Shown here: positions 1 through 7,831 of the stretch, piece by piece
How positions within the stretch are numbered: the stretch's first letter is position 1
Layout: every line of letters starts with the position of its first letter
DNA from: Mycobacterium montefiorense
Lineage (GTDB): Bacteria > Actinomycetota > Actinomycetes > Mycobacteriales > Mycobacteriaceae
Assembly (NCBI RefSeq): GCF_003112775.1
Contig: NZ_BFCH01000048.1
Span: forward strand, 124,001-188,000
Direction: 5' to 3'
Length of the DNA stretch: 64,000 nucleotides
The notes under the pieces: model-generated
The model's input: only the letters and a program-made list of their open reading frames with translations
Told to the model about the DNA's origin: nothing
Databases searched by the model: none
Made by a program: the position numbers and the translations under genes

Positions 1-743
1 TCGGTGCCGTATTTCTTTGCCCGCTCTTGCAACTCGACCAGCCGGATCGCCTGGGAGTCGTCCCGGTTGGGCGCGCTGCCGCCCAGCCGCCGCGGCACCC
101 AGAACTCCCCCTCCGGGTGTGGGTACTCCTCCTGCACCCGGTAGAGCAAGCCGTTCATGGCTTCGCGCAACGCGGCGTTGAGTTGCTCGACGCCACCCTG
201 CGGCGGGATCGGCCTGCCGACGGACACGGTGATCGGAACCTTGTTGCGGAACACCTTCTTTGGATGGTCTTTCGGCCAAATGCGGTGGGCGCCCCAGACA
301 ATCACCGGGATGACGGGCACCTGTGCTTCCAAGGCCATCCGTGCCGCGCCGGACTTGAATTCCCTGAGTTCGAAACTGCGGCTGATGGTGGCCTCGGGGT
401 GCGTCCCGATCAGCTCGCCCGCGCGCAGCCGCTGCACGGCTGACGCGCAAGCGCCCTGCCCATTGCGGCGGTCCACCGGAATCAGCCGGGCGTGCTTGAT
501 CACATAGTCGACGGCCTTCACGTCGGCCATCTCGGCCTTGATCATGAAGTACATGCGCCGGTTCCGCTCCCGCGCGGCGAACAAGGACGGTAGCCAGTCC
601 AGGTAGCTGGTGTGATTCTGGGCAAGCAGTGCGCCGCCCCGTTGCGGAATGTTTTCGAGCCCGTGGAAAGTGAACTTGGTCCCATTCATCGCGACGAGCG
701 AGGGAACGATCAACTCCCCGAACCGGTAGAACGGCTCTGCCAT
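1..743 (-). CDS. Lysophospholipid acyltransferase (PlsC family), 3' end outside window
   Basis: Predicted 1-acylglycerol-3-phosphate O-acyltransferase, which would transfer an acyl chain to a lysophospholipid at the inner membrane. The frame is open for 247 codons and runs off the left edge, so the C-terminus is missing. The catalytic HX4D motif is NHTSYLD (His44, Asp49) and a PEATISRS block follows near residue 115. It is the last gene of a three-gene paralogous operon, 21 nt after the second copy. The position matches Rv3814c of H37Rv. The lipid substrate cannot be told from sequence. ATG start chosen because the homologous start is used in both sister genes. Confidence 0.88.
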   Translation of the reverse strand, partial: MAEPFYRFGELIVPSLVAMNGTKFTFHGLENIPQRGGALLAQNHTSYLDWLPSLFAARERNRRMYFMIKAEMADVKAVDYVIKHARLIPVDRRNGQGACASAVQRLRAGELIGTHPEATISRSFELREFKSGAARMALEAQVPVIPVIVWGAHRIWPKDHPKKVFRNKVPITVSVGRPIPPQGGVEQLNAALREAMNGLLYRVQEEYPHPEGEFWVPRRLGGSAPNRDDSQAIRLVELQERAKKYGT

Positions 744-764
744 GTCTTCTCCTTCGCTGTAAGG

Positions 765-1514
765 CTACTGGCGCGGGGGGCGGTTCGCTGCCCGCGCCGC
801 GGCCTCGTCAGCCTCGATCTGCGCGGCCTCCTCCAATGTCGGTGCCGCTCCGCCCAGCCGGTGTGGCACCCAATATTGTCCGGCCGGGTGCGGATACTGC
901 TGCTGCGCCTCGTAGAGCAGCTTGGTCATCGAGTCGCGCAGCGCCGCGTCGGTCTGCGCGATGTCGTCGGTGGCATGCAACGGCGGGCCGACCTGCACGG
1001 TGATCGGCACCTGGTGCCGGCCGAGGCGTCGGGGGTGGTCCTTGGTCCAGATCCGCTGCGCACCCCAGACGATGATCGGCACGATCGGGACGTCCGCTTC
1101 GCTGGCCATCCGGGCGGCGCCCGTCTTGAACTCCTTGAGCTCGAAGCTGCGGCTGATCGTCGCTTCCGGATAAACCCCGACCAGCTCGCCCTCGCGTAGC
1201 CGCTGCACGGCCACCGCATAGGCACCCGACCCGGCGTTGCGGTCCACCGGAATGGTGCCGGTCCGCTTGATCAGGAAGCTGACCACCTTCACTTGCTCCA
1301 TCTCGGCCTTGATCATGAATCGCAGCCGACGGCGCCGCCGCCGCATAGCCAGCCCGGCCGGCAGCCAGTCGATGTAGCTGGTGTGATTGATGGCGACCAC
1401 GGCACCCCCGCGCTCGGGGATGTTCTCCACCCCGCCGTAGCTGATCGCGGTGCCAGTGGCCAATACGCCCACCTGCGCCAGCAGCTCGCACGTGCGATAG
1501 GTCGGCTCCACCAT
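765..1514 (-). CDS. Lysophospholipid acyltransferase (PlsC family), second tandem copy
   Basis: A 249-residue acyltransferase of the 1-acylglycerol-3-phosphate acyltransferase family. The HX4D catalytic box is HTSYID (His44, Asp49) and the conserved substrate block YPEATISRS lies at residues 115-123. No signal peptide is evident; family members are membrane-associated on the cytoplasmic side. It sits between two paralogues with gaps of 6 and 21 nt and is certainly co-transcribed with them. Corresponds by order to Rv3815c. Whether the three copies differ in acyl-chain or head-group preference cannot be seen. Confidence 0.9.
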   Translation of the reverse strand: MVEPTYRTCELLAQVGVLATGTAISYGGVENIPERGGAVVAINHTSYIDWLPAGLAMRRRRRRLRFMIKAEMEQVKVVSFLIKRTGTIPVDRNAGSGAYAVAVQRLREGELVGVYPEATISRSFELKEFKTGAARMASEADVPIVPIIVWGAQRIWTKDHPRRLGRHQVPITVQVGPPLHATDDIAQTDAALRDSMTKLLYEAQQQYPHPAGQYWVPHRLGGAAPTLEEAAQIEADEAAARAANRPPRQ

Positions 1515-1520
1515 CGGCAG

Positions 1521-2288
1521 CTACTCCGGCGCCCCCGCGGCTTGGGCCCGCCGAGCCGCGCGCGCGGCGGCCTCCTCGGCGTCTAGGCGCGCAGCGTCAG
1601 CCAACGATGGGGCGCCGCCGCCCAACCGGTGCGGTACCCAGAACTCACCAGCCGGGTGAGGTCCGTACTGTTCCTGCGCCTTTTCCAGTAAGTGCTGCAT
1701 CCGCGAGTGCAGCAGCCCCCGCAATTCCGGCACGCCCAGTGTCGGTTCGATCGGCTCGCCGACCAGCACTGTGATCGGCACCTTCGGGCGTCCGAGCTTT
1801 TTCGGGTGGTCCTTGGTCCAGATTCGCTGGGCGCCCCACACGATGTGCGGGACAATCGGCACCCCCGCCTCCACCGCCATCCGGGCGGCGCCGCTCTTGC
1901 ATTCCTTGATCTCGAAGCTGCGGCTGATGGTCGCTTCGGGATAAACCCCGACCAGCTCACCGTCCTTGAGGTTTCGGACGGCCGCTTCGTAGGAGGCGGC
2001 CCCGTCCTGCCGGTCCACCGGGATGTGCCGCAGGCTGCGCATGATGGGCCCGGTGGTTTTAGAGTCGAACACCTCTTGCTTGGCCATGAACCGTACTTTG
2101 CGACCCAGACCCTGCTGGTAAGCGGGAAGGCCGGCGAACGTGAAGTCGAGGTAGCCGGTGTGGTTGATAGCGATCACTGCCCCACCGCTAGCCGGCAGGT
2201 TCTCGACGCCCGTGACGGTGATCTTCAGGCCCTGCAGACGCCAGATCGAACGAGCGAGCAGGATCGCAGTGCCGTATACCGGTTCCAC
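1521..2288 (-). CDS. Lysophospholipid acyltransferase (PlsC family), first gene of the tandem operon
   Basis: A 255-residue PlsC-type acyltransferase with HTGYLD (His43, Asp48) and the same PEATISRSF block as the two downstream copies. It is the promoter-proximal gene of the operon; about 60 nt separate it from the divergent phosphotransferase gene, so that gap must hold both promoters. Corresponds by order to Rv3816c. The C-terminal 25 residues are Ala/Arg-rich and probably disordered. Confidence 0.9.
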   Translation of the reverse strand: MEPVYGTAILLARSIWRLQGLKITVTGVENLPASGGAVIAINHTGYLDFTFAGLPAYQQGLGRKVRFMAKQEVFDSKTTGPIMRSLRHIPVDRQDGAASYEAAVRNLKDGELVGVYPEATISRSFEIKECKSGAARMAVEAGVPIVPHIVWGAQRIWTKDHPKKLGRPKVPITVLVGEPIEPTLGVPELRGLLHSRMQHLLEKAQEQYGPHPAGEFWVPHRLGGGAPSLADAARLDAEEAAARAARRAQAAGAPE

Positions 2289-2348
2289 AGCTTGTCAGCC
2301 TAGTGCTACCAGCTGTGCGTCGCCTGAAGTGGTGAAAAGAGGTGAGCA

Positions 2349-3104
2349 GTGACCTTCCCGTCGTCGCAGCCCCCGGTACCCGCAATCGTTGACGGATTCG
2401 CCGGCGGCCGGCCCGTGCAGGCTGTCTGGGTCAACGACGAGGGCGGGGTGACGTTCCGGCTGGGCTTGGCCAGCTCCGATCGCGAGTTCGTCAAGGTGGC
2501 CAACGCGCGCGGTACCGACTTTGCCGGCGAAGCACGGCGGCTGCGCTGGGCGGCCCGGTACGTGGCGGTGCCGCAGGTGCTCGGGTTCGGGGTCGACGCA
2601 GAACGTGCCTGGCTGTACACCCGTGGATTGCCGGGCCTGTCCGCGGTGCACGCCCGCTGGGTGGCGGCCCCGGACGTTGCGGTGCGTGCGATCGGCGCGG
2701 GGCTTCGCGAGCTGCACGACGGATTGCCGACGCACACTTGCCCTTTCGAGTGGTCGGCGACCAGCAGGCTGGCCGCGCTGTCTCCCGCTGCCCGGTTACG
2801 TGTGGGCGAGCCGCCACCGGTCGATCGGCTGGTGGTCTGTCACGGCGACGCGTGTGCCCCCAACACCTTGATCGACGACGACGGCCGGTGCTGCGGGCAT
2901 GTCGACCTCGGCGAACTCGGCGTGGCCGACCGCTGGGCGGATCTCGCGGTGGCGACACTCTCATTGGGCTGGAATTATCCCGGCCGGGCATGGGAGGCGG
3001 AGTTCTTCACCGCCTACGGCGTCGCACCAGACCCGGCGCGCATCGACTACTACCGGCGACTGTGGCAGGCCTTCGATGGCACCTCGGACAGCACCTCACG
3101 CTAA
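2349..3104 (+). CDS. Aminoglycoside phosphotransferase (APH)-fold kinase
   Basis: A 251-residue small-molecule kinase of the APH fold, similar in length and order to Rv3817. The catalytic loop CHGDACAPN gives Asp167 as catalytic base and Asn172 as Mg ligand; Asp186 in HVDLGELG is the second metal ligand (DFG-equivalent). The N-terminal lobe carries the nucleotide-binding strands. The fold resembles antibiotic-modifying kinases, but in mycobacteria this chromosomal gene is conserved, so a housekeeping substrate is more likely than drug resistance. GTG start with AAGAGGTGAG upstream. Transcribed divergently from the acyltransferase operon; the next gene starts 38 nt downstream. Confidence 0.85.
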   Translation: MTFPSSQPPVPAIVDGFAGGRPVQAVWVNDEGGVTFRLGLASSDREFVKVANARGTDFAGEARRLRWAARYVAVPQVLGFGVDAERAWLYTRGLPGLSAVHARWVAAPDVAVRAIGAGLRELHDGLPTHTCPFEWSATSRLAALSPAARLRVGEPPPVDRLVVCHGDACAPNTLIDDDGRCCGHVDLGELGVADRWADLAVATLSLGWNYPGRAWEAEFFTAYGVAPDPARIDYYRRLWQAFDGTSDSTSR

Positions 3105-3142
3105 GCTCGAACCGATTCACCGGAACCATTCGAAAGGCATTT

Positions 3143-4693
3143 GTGCAGGTCACGAGCGTCGGTCATGCTGGATTTCTGATCCAAACCCAGGCGGGCAGCA
3201 TTCTGTGCGACCCCTGGGTTAATCCGGCCTACTTCGCGTCGTGGTTCCCGTTCCCGGATAACACGGGGCTGGACTGGGCGGCGCTGGGCGACTGCGACTA
3301 CCTGTACGTCTCGCACCTGCACAAGGACCACTTCGACGCGAAGCATCTCCGCGATCACGTCAACAAGGACGCTGTGGTGCTGCTTCCTGATTTCCCGGTG
3401 CCCGATCTTCGAAATGAGTTGGAAAAATTAGGGTTTCACCGCTTCGTTGAGACCAGTGACTCGATGAAGCACCAAATCAGCGGGCCCAAGGGTGAGCTCG
3501 ACATCATGGTCATCGCGCTGCGGGCGCCCGCCGACGGCCCGATCGGCGACTCGGCGCTGGTTGTCTCCGACGGTGCGACAACGCTTTTCAACATGAACGA
3601 CGCCCGGCCCGTCGATCTCGACATGCTGACGGCCGAGTTCGGGCACATCGATGTGCACCTGCTGCAGTATTCCGGCGCGATCTGGTACCCGATGGTCTAC
3701 GACATGCCGGCCCGGGCCAAGGCGTCGTTCGGGACCCAGAAGCGGCAGCGTCAAATGGATCGCGCTCGTCAGTACGTCGCCCAGGTGGATGCGACCTGGG
3801 TGGTGCCATCGGCCGGGCCGCCGTGCTTTTTGGATCCGGAGTTGCGGCACCTCAACGACGACCACGGGGATCCGGCCAACATCTTCCCCGACCAAATGGT
3901 GTTCCTGGACCAGATGCGCAACCACGGACACGACCGGGGCCTACTGATGATTCCTGGTACGGTTGCGGATTTCACTGGCACGTCATTGAATTCGCTACAA
4001 CATCCGCTACCGCTCGACGAAGTCGAGGCCATCTTCACCACCGGCAAGGCGGCCTATATCGCCGACTTCGCCGACCGGATGGCGCCGGTCCTGGCCGCGG
4101 AGCGCGCCGGCTGGGCTCCCCCGACCGGCGAGCCGCTGCTGGAGCCACTGCGGGCACTGTTCGAGCCGGTGATGCTGGGCAGCAACGAGATCTGTGACGG
4201 CATCGGCTATCCCGTCGAGCTAGTCATCGGCCCCGAGACCGTGGTTCTTGACTTCCCGAAACGGACAGTGCGCGAACGTATTCCGCACGAGAAAGTTCGC
4301 TACGGCTTCGCCATCGCGCCGGAGTTGGTCCGCACCGTGCTGCGCGATCACGAACCCGACTGGGTCAACACCATCTTTTTGTCCACACGTTTCCGGGCGT
4401 GGCGGGTCGGCGGCTACAACGAATACCTGTACACCTTCTTCAAGTGCTTGACCGACGAGCGAATCGCATACGCCGACGGCTGGTTCGCCGAGACCCACGA
4501 CGACTCCGCGTCGATCACGATGGACGGCTGGGAGATGCAGCGTCGTTGCCCGCACCTCAAAGCCGACTTGTCGAAATTCGGTGTGGTAGAAGACGGCACG
4601 CTGACCTGCAATCTGCATGGCTGGCAGTGGCGGCTACAGGACGGTCGCTGCCTGACCACCCGCGGGCACCAGCTGCGAAGCCGCCGGACATGA
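3143..4693 (+). CDS. Metallo-beta-lactamase-fold hydrolase fused to C-terminal Rieske [2Fe-2S] domain (Rv3818-like)
   Basis: A 516-residue protein, the same length as I recall for Rv3818. The N-terminal half is a UlaG-like metallo-beta-lactamase domain with SHLHKDHFD (His58, His60, Asp62, His63). The C-terminus has Rieske cluster ligands C-P-H (Cys469, His471) and C-N-L-H (Cys489, His492). This suggests a metal-dependent hydrolase or oxygen-active enzyme with its own electron-entry domain; the substrate is unknown. The frame is open far upstream, but the GTG at 3143 is chosen because the family sequence begins with MQVTSVGHAGF. Translationally coupled to the next gene by a 4-nt overlap. Confidence 0.85.
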   Translation: MQVTSVGHAGFLIQTQAGSILCDPWVNPAYFASWFPFPDNTGLDWAALGDCDYLYVSHLHKDHFDAKHLRDHVNKDAVVLLPDFPVPDLRNELEKLGFHRFVETSDSMKHQISGPKGELDIMVIALRAPADGPIGDSALVVSDGATTLFNMNDARPVDLDMLTAEFGHIDVHLLQYSGAIWYPMVYDMPARAKASFGTQKRQRQMDRARQYVAQVDATWVVPSAGPPCFLDPELRHLNDDHGDPANIFPDQMVFLDQMRNHGHDRGLLMIPGTVADFTGTSLNSLQHPLPLDEVEAIFTTGKAAYIADFADRMAPVLAAERAGWAPPTGEPLLEPLRALFEPVMLGSNEICDGIGYPVELVIGPETVVLDFPKRTVRERIPHEKVRYGFAIAPELVRTVLRDHEPDWVNTIFLSTRFRAWRVGGYNEYLYTFFKCLTDERIAYADGWFAETHDDSASITMDGWEMQRRCPHLKADLSKFGVVEDGTLTCNLHGWQWRLQDGRCLTTRGHQLRSRRT

Positions 4694-5022
4694 GCGACAC
4701 CTACGAGGACGGCGTGGTGCAGCTGGACCGCACGGCGATCACGTTGCGCCGCTATCACTTTCCGTCCGGCACGTCGAAGATCATCGCGCTGGACGCAATC
4801 CGTGGGTACAAGGCTCAATCGCTGGGCTGGTTCACGGCCCGGTTCACCTTCTGGGGCGGTACCGACCCGCGCCATTGGCTGCCACTGGACGTGCAGCGCC
4901 CACTGAAGTCGACGCTGATCACGCTGGACGTTCCGGGGACCCGGCCAAGTCCGGCGTTCACCCCGTCGCGCCCGGACGAGTTCCTCGCCCTGCTGGACGA
5001 GCTGCTGGCCCGGATCGGTTAG
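4690..5022 (+). CDS. Small conserved PH-like protein (Rv3819-like)
   Basis: A 110-residue protein starting inside the stop codon of the Rieske fusion gene (ATGA overlap), so the two are translationally coupled. The alternating beta-strand pattern (VVQLDRTAITLRR, FTARFTFWGG) ending in one amphipathic helix (FLALLDELLARI) resembles bacterial PH-like domains, but no catalytic motif is visible. Its stop overlaps by 4 nt the stop of the convergent FAD oxidoreductase. In H37Rv the sulfolipid genes separate the corresponding loci; here they abut. Function unknown. Confidence 0.75.
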   Translation: MSDTYEDGVVQLDRTAITLRRYHFPSGTSKIIALDAIRGYKAQSLGWFTARFTFWGGTDPRHWLPLDVQRPLKSTLITLDVPGTRPSPAFTPSRPDEFLALLDELLARIG

Positions 5023-6575
5023 CGATCGGCCAGCGCCGCATGAGCGGCGTTGTAGCCCGGGGTGAACGTGATCCCGGGGCCGCCGTGGCAGCCCGCACTG
5101 CCCAGGTATAAACCCTTGATCGGGATCGGCTGGCCGAGAAAGCCTTTCGGTCCAGGCCGGTTGGGGCCGACTTGATTCGCATTCAACAGACCGTGGCAGT
5201 AGTCGCCGCCGGGAGCGCCGAACATCACACCCATATGCCGGGGCGTGAAGGTGGTGTGCCGGATGATGGTGCGCTCGAAATTCGGTGCCAGCCGGGTGAT
5301 CTTGTCGATCACGCGCTGACCCATTTCCACCTTCGCCTGCCCGTAATCCACGTCGCCCTCGATCGGGAAAAACAGCGCGAACGCCGACGCGGCATGCTTG
5401 CCCTCGGGCGCTAGGTCCGGGTCGTTCTGCGACGGGATCTGCAACACGACCGTCGGATCAGCCGGAACAATTCCGCGCCGAGCATCCTCCCACTGCTGCT
5501 GGACTTCCTCCGGCGTGCAGAACAGACCGATCGAGGCCTGCATGGCCGGATCGTTGAGGACCTCGTAGGGCGCCACAAATTCGGGAGCCTCGTCCAGCGC
5601 GAAGTGCATCTGCAGATAGCTGCCGCGGTGGTCGATGCGCGCATAGCGTTCCCGGATATCGGCGGGCAGCGCGGCCGGATCGATCAGCTCGTTGAGCGTG
5701 ACGTCCGGCGCGATTCCGGACACGACGATCGGGGCGTTCAACGTCTCGCCCGCCTCGGTGCGCACTCCGGTCACCCGCCCGTCGGCGACCAGAATCTCGG
5801 TCACCTTGGTACGCAACCGAACCTCGCCGCCATGGCTCTCGAGCACCTCGCGCAGATGCGCGGTGAGCGCGCCGATGCCCCCGCGCAGCTTCTTCATCTG
5901 CATGGTGTCCCCGTCGGGAACGCCGAGTCCGAAAGCGAGCGCCGCCGCGCTGCCCGGCGTGGACGGCCCCCGGTAAAGCGTGTTGACGGCCAGCACCGTC
6001 ATCGAGCCGCGGATCGCGCCGTGCTTCTCGCGGTCGGGCAGGTAGCGGTCCAACACGTCGGTGACCGATCCGAACAACATGTCATCGATCGCCGAGCGCT
6101 CGAATTCATTGGTGGCACACGCATACATCTCGTCGATGCTCTTGGGCGGCAGTCCGGCTTCGAACCGGCCCAACGCGCGGTTCGGCGCCTGGGCCCATCC
6201 CATCAGCCCCGCCATTCCGTTGACGGCGTCCGCCCCGTGCACCTCGTTGAGGTGGGTGAACAGCTTGATCGGGTCGCTGTACTGAATCAGCGGATCGTCA
6301 CCCACACCGCGCACTGCCACCGACATCTCGTCCAAGTCGATAGTCGGCATGGCGTCCAGGCCCAGCTCGCTGACCACCTTGGACGAGGTCGGGAACAGCA
6401 CCGAACCCGCGATCTCGAACTGGTATCCGTCGAAAAGCTCGACGGTGGATGCCATGCCGCCCGCGTAGAGCTTGGGGTCCAGGCACAGCGTGCGCAGTCC
6501 CGCCTTCTGCAGCAGCACGGCCGCGGTCAGCCCGTTATGCCCTGCACCGATAACTATCGCGTCATAACCAGTCAT
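5019..6575 (-). CDS. FAD-dependent phytoene-desaturase-like oxidoreductase (Rv3829c-like)
   Basis: A 518-residue flavoprotein of the phytoene dehydrogenase/CrtI-like amine oxidase superfamily. The N-terminus YDAIVIGAGHNG is a dinucleotide-binding GxGxxG (residues 10-15), and the C-terminus GLYLGSAGCHGGPGITFTPG is the usual second FAD contact of this family. No carotenoid genes are nearby, so the substrate is open. I chose ATG at 6575, preceded by GGAGGGCAGGGAC, over an upstream TTG at 6614 because that extension would run through the operator. It lies directly downstream of a tetR gene, with a 30-bp inverted repeat between them, so TetR control is likely. Confidence 0.87.
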   Translation of the reverse strand: MTGYDAIVIGAGHNGLTAAVLLQKAGLRTLCLDPKLYAGGMASTVELFDGYQFEIAGSVLFPTSSKVVSELGLDAMPTIDLDEMSVAVRGVGDDPLIQYSDPIKLFTHLNEVHGADAVNGMAGLMGWAQAPNRALGRFEAGLPPKSIDEMYACATNEFERSAIDDMLFGSVTDVLDRYLPDREKHGAIRGSMTVLAVNTLYRGPSTPGSAAALAFGLGVPDGDTMQMKKLRGGIGALTAHLREVLESHGGEVRLRTKVTEILVADGRVTGVRTEAGETLNAPIVVSGIAPDVTLNELIDPAALPADIRERYARIDHRGSYLQMHFALDEAPEFVAPYEVLNDPAMQASIGLFCTPEEVQQQWEDARRGIVPADPTVVLQIPSQNDPDLAPEGKHAASAFALFFPIEGDVDYGQAKVEMGQRVIDKITRLAPNFERTIIRHTTFTPRHMGVMFGAPGGDYCHGLLNANQVGPNRPGPKGFLGQPIPIKGLYLGSAGCHGGPGITFTPGYNAAHAALADR

Positions 6576-6610
6576 GTCCCTGCCCTCCGAAGAGGAGGCT
6601 CGCACGCCTG

Positions 6611-6640
6611 CCAAGTTTTGTCAATTATGACGAAACTTGG
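6611..6640. promoter_or_regulatory. Inverted-repeat operator 1, probable TetR site
   Basis: A 30-bp inverted repeat with arms CCAAGTTTTGTCA and TGACGAAACTTGG around ATTA (12 of 13 positions pair). It overlaps the last codons of the tetR gene and lies 36 bp ahead of the oxidoreductase start. A half-site almost identical to one arm recurs upstream of tetR itself. Confidence 0.65.
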
Positions 6641-7272
6641 CGGACGGTCGCCGTAATCCAGGAGTCGGTGATCCCCGCGCGCAGCGACTCCAGCGCCGCG
6701 TGGCATAGGCGCGCGAGTTCGCCCAGCGACCGATCGTCGCTTTCCATCCATACCTCCATCGCGCCGAACACCGCGGCCGCAATGCATCGCGCGGTCACCG
6801 CGGTGCGCACCTGTTGGTCGGCGGTACGCTCGGCGGTTCCGCTGGCAGCGCGACTACGTCGTTCCAATTGCGCCGCAATGGCATCGGCGAAGTCGGCCTG
6901 GACCTCCCGGATGTGGCGGACGATGCGCCCGGGGTCCAGCTCGTCTTGGCGCAGGGCGGCGATTTTGCTCACCGCGTCAACGTCGTACGGGAACGCGAAG
7001 ATGGCCGACTGCACCGAATCGATGATCGGTTCGTCGGCCGGCCCGGCATCCAGGGCCGCCCGAAACCAGTGCAGCCCGGTGTAGTCCGCGAACAGCAGGT
7101 CGTGCTTCGAGCTGAAGTGGCGGTAGAACGTGCGCAGCGACACCCCGGCGTCGGCGGCGATCTGTTCGGCCGAGGTGTCTTCCACGCCCTGCGCCAGGAA
7201 TCTCACCACCGCGGCCTGGCGCAACGCTTCACGCGTGCGCTCGCTGCGCGCCGTCTGGGCGGGCCTGACCAT
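6625..7272 (-). CDS. TetR-family transcriptional regulator (Rv3830c-like)
   Basis: A 215-residue regulator. The N-terminal helix-turn-helix (about residues 14-60) reads REALRQAAVVRFLAQGVEDT, then AEQIAADAGVSLRTFYRHF, the canonical TetR signature; the rest is a helical ligand-binding domain. It probably represses the downstream FAD oxidoreductase and itself: one inverted repeat overlaps its 3' end and a related one lies in its own promoter. The inducer is unknown. The flanking DUF2834 gene is divergent and shares the upstream operator, so it may also be in the regulon. Confidence 0.88.
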   Translation of the reverse strand: MVRPAQTARSERTREALRQAAVVRFLAQGVEDTSAEQIAADAGVSLRTFYRHFSSKHDLLFADYTGLHWFRAALDAGPADEPIIDSVQSAIFAFPYDVDAVSKIAALRQDELDPGRIVRHIREVQADFADAIAAQLERRSRAASGTAERTADQQVRTAVTARCIAAAVFGAMEVWMESDDRSLGELARLCHAALESLRAGITDSWITATVRQVSS

Positions 7273-7291
7273 TTCAGTAAGGTACCAAGAA

Positions 7292-7319
7292 ATATTGTGT
7301 CAATATTGACAAAACTTCG
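7292..7319. promoter_or_regulatory. Operator 2, divergent tetR / DUF2834 promoter region
   Basis: Contains the perfect 14-bp palindrome TGTCAATATTGACA (7298-7311). The right side extends to TGACAAAACTTCG, matching 12 of 13 bases of an arm of operator 1 at 6611-6640. It lies between the tetR start and the start of the divergent membrane protein gene, so it could control both. Confidence 0.6.
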
Positions 7320-7341
7320 CGATGGGGGTGAGACTGCGCCC

Positions 7342-7827
7342 ATGGTCTCCCTCATCACCCACGCGGTACTCGGACTGGCAGTCATCACCTGGATTGTGAG
7401 ATCCAACTCCAAGGTCTTCGCCCGGCCGGCCGGCGGCCCGCTCTTCTCACCGATGGAAATCGTGTACTACGTCGTCGGCATCGCATCGGTCGCGCTCGGC
7501 TGGTACTTCAACATCACCTACGTCGAGGAGTACTCGCGCGGCTCCACCAACCCGCTCTGGGGCGAACACGGGAGCTGGGCCGAATACATCAAGCTGATGT
7601 TCACCAACCCGGCCGCCAGCTCGGCCAGTCAGGACTACACGATCGCGAATGTGGTTCTGCTGCCAATCTTTACGATCGTGGACGGCTATCGCCGCGGTCT
7701 GCGTCACCCATGGCTGTACTTCGTATCCAGCCTGTTCACCAGCTTCGCGTTCGCGTTCGCGTTCTACTTCACGACGATGGAACGGCAGCGCCGCCACGAA
7801 CTGGACCGCGCGGCCGTCAACGCCTAA
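7342..7827 (+). CDS. DUF2834 membrane protein
   Basis: A 161-residue integral membrane protein with four hydrophobic segments (about residues 3-17, 34-53, 96-112, 125-143). The C-terminal half, with GYRRGLRHPWLYF and a last helix rich in Phe/Ala, fits DUF2834. The role is unknown. GGGGGTGAG lies 9 nt before the chosen ATG. Transcribed divergently from tetR across a shared operator; its stop lies 4 nt from that of the convergent serS. Confidence 0.75.
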   Translation: MVSLITHAVLGLAVITWIVRSNSKVFARPAGGPLFSPMEIVYYVVGIASVALGWYFNITYVEEYSRGSTNPLWGEHGSWAEYIKLMFTNPAASSASQDYTIANVVLLPIFTIVDGYRRGLRHPWLYFVSSLFTSFAFAFAFYFTTMERQRRHELDRAAVNA

Positions 7828-7831
7828 CCGC

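Noticed and set aside
4379..4387. Exact DnaA box TTGTCCACA
   Set aside because: A single box inside a conserved coding sequence; expected by chance.
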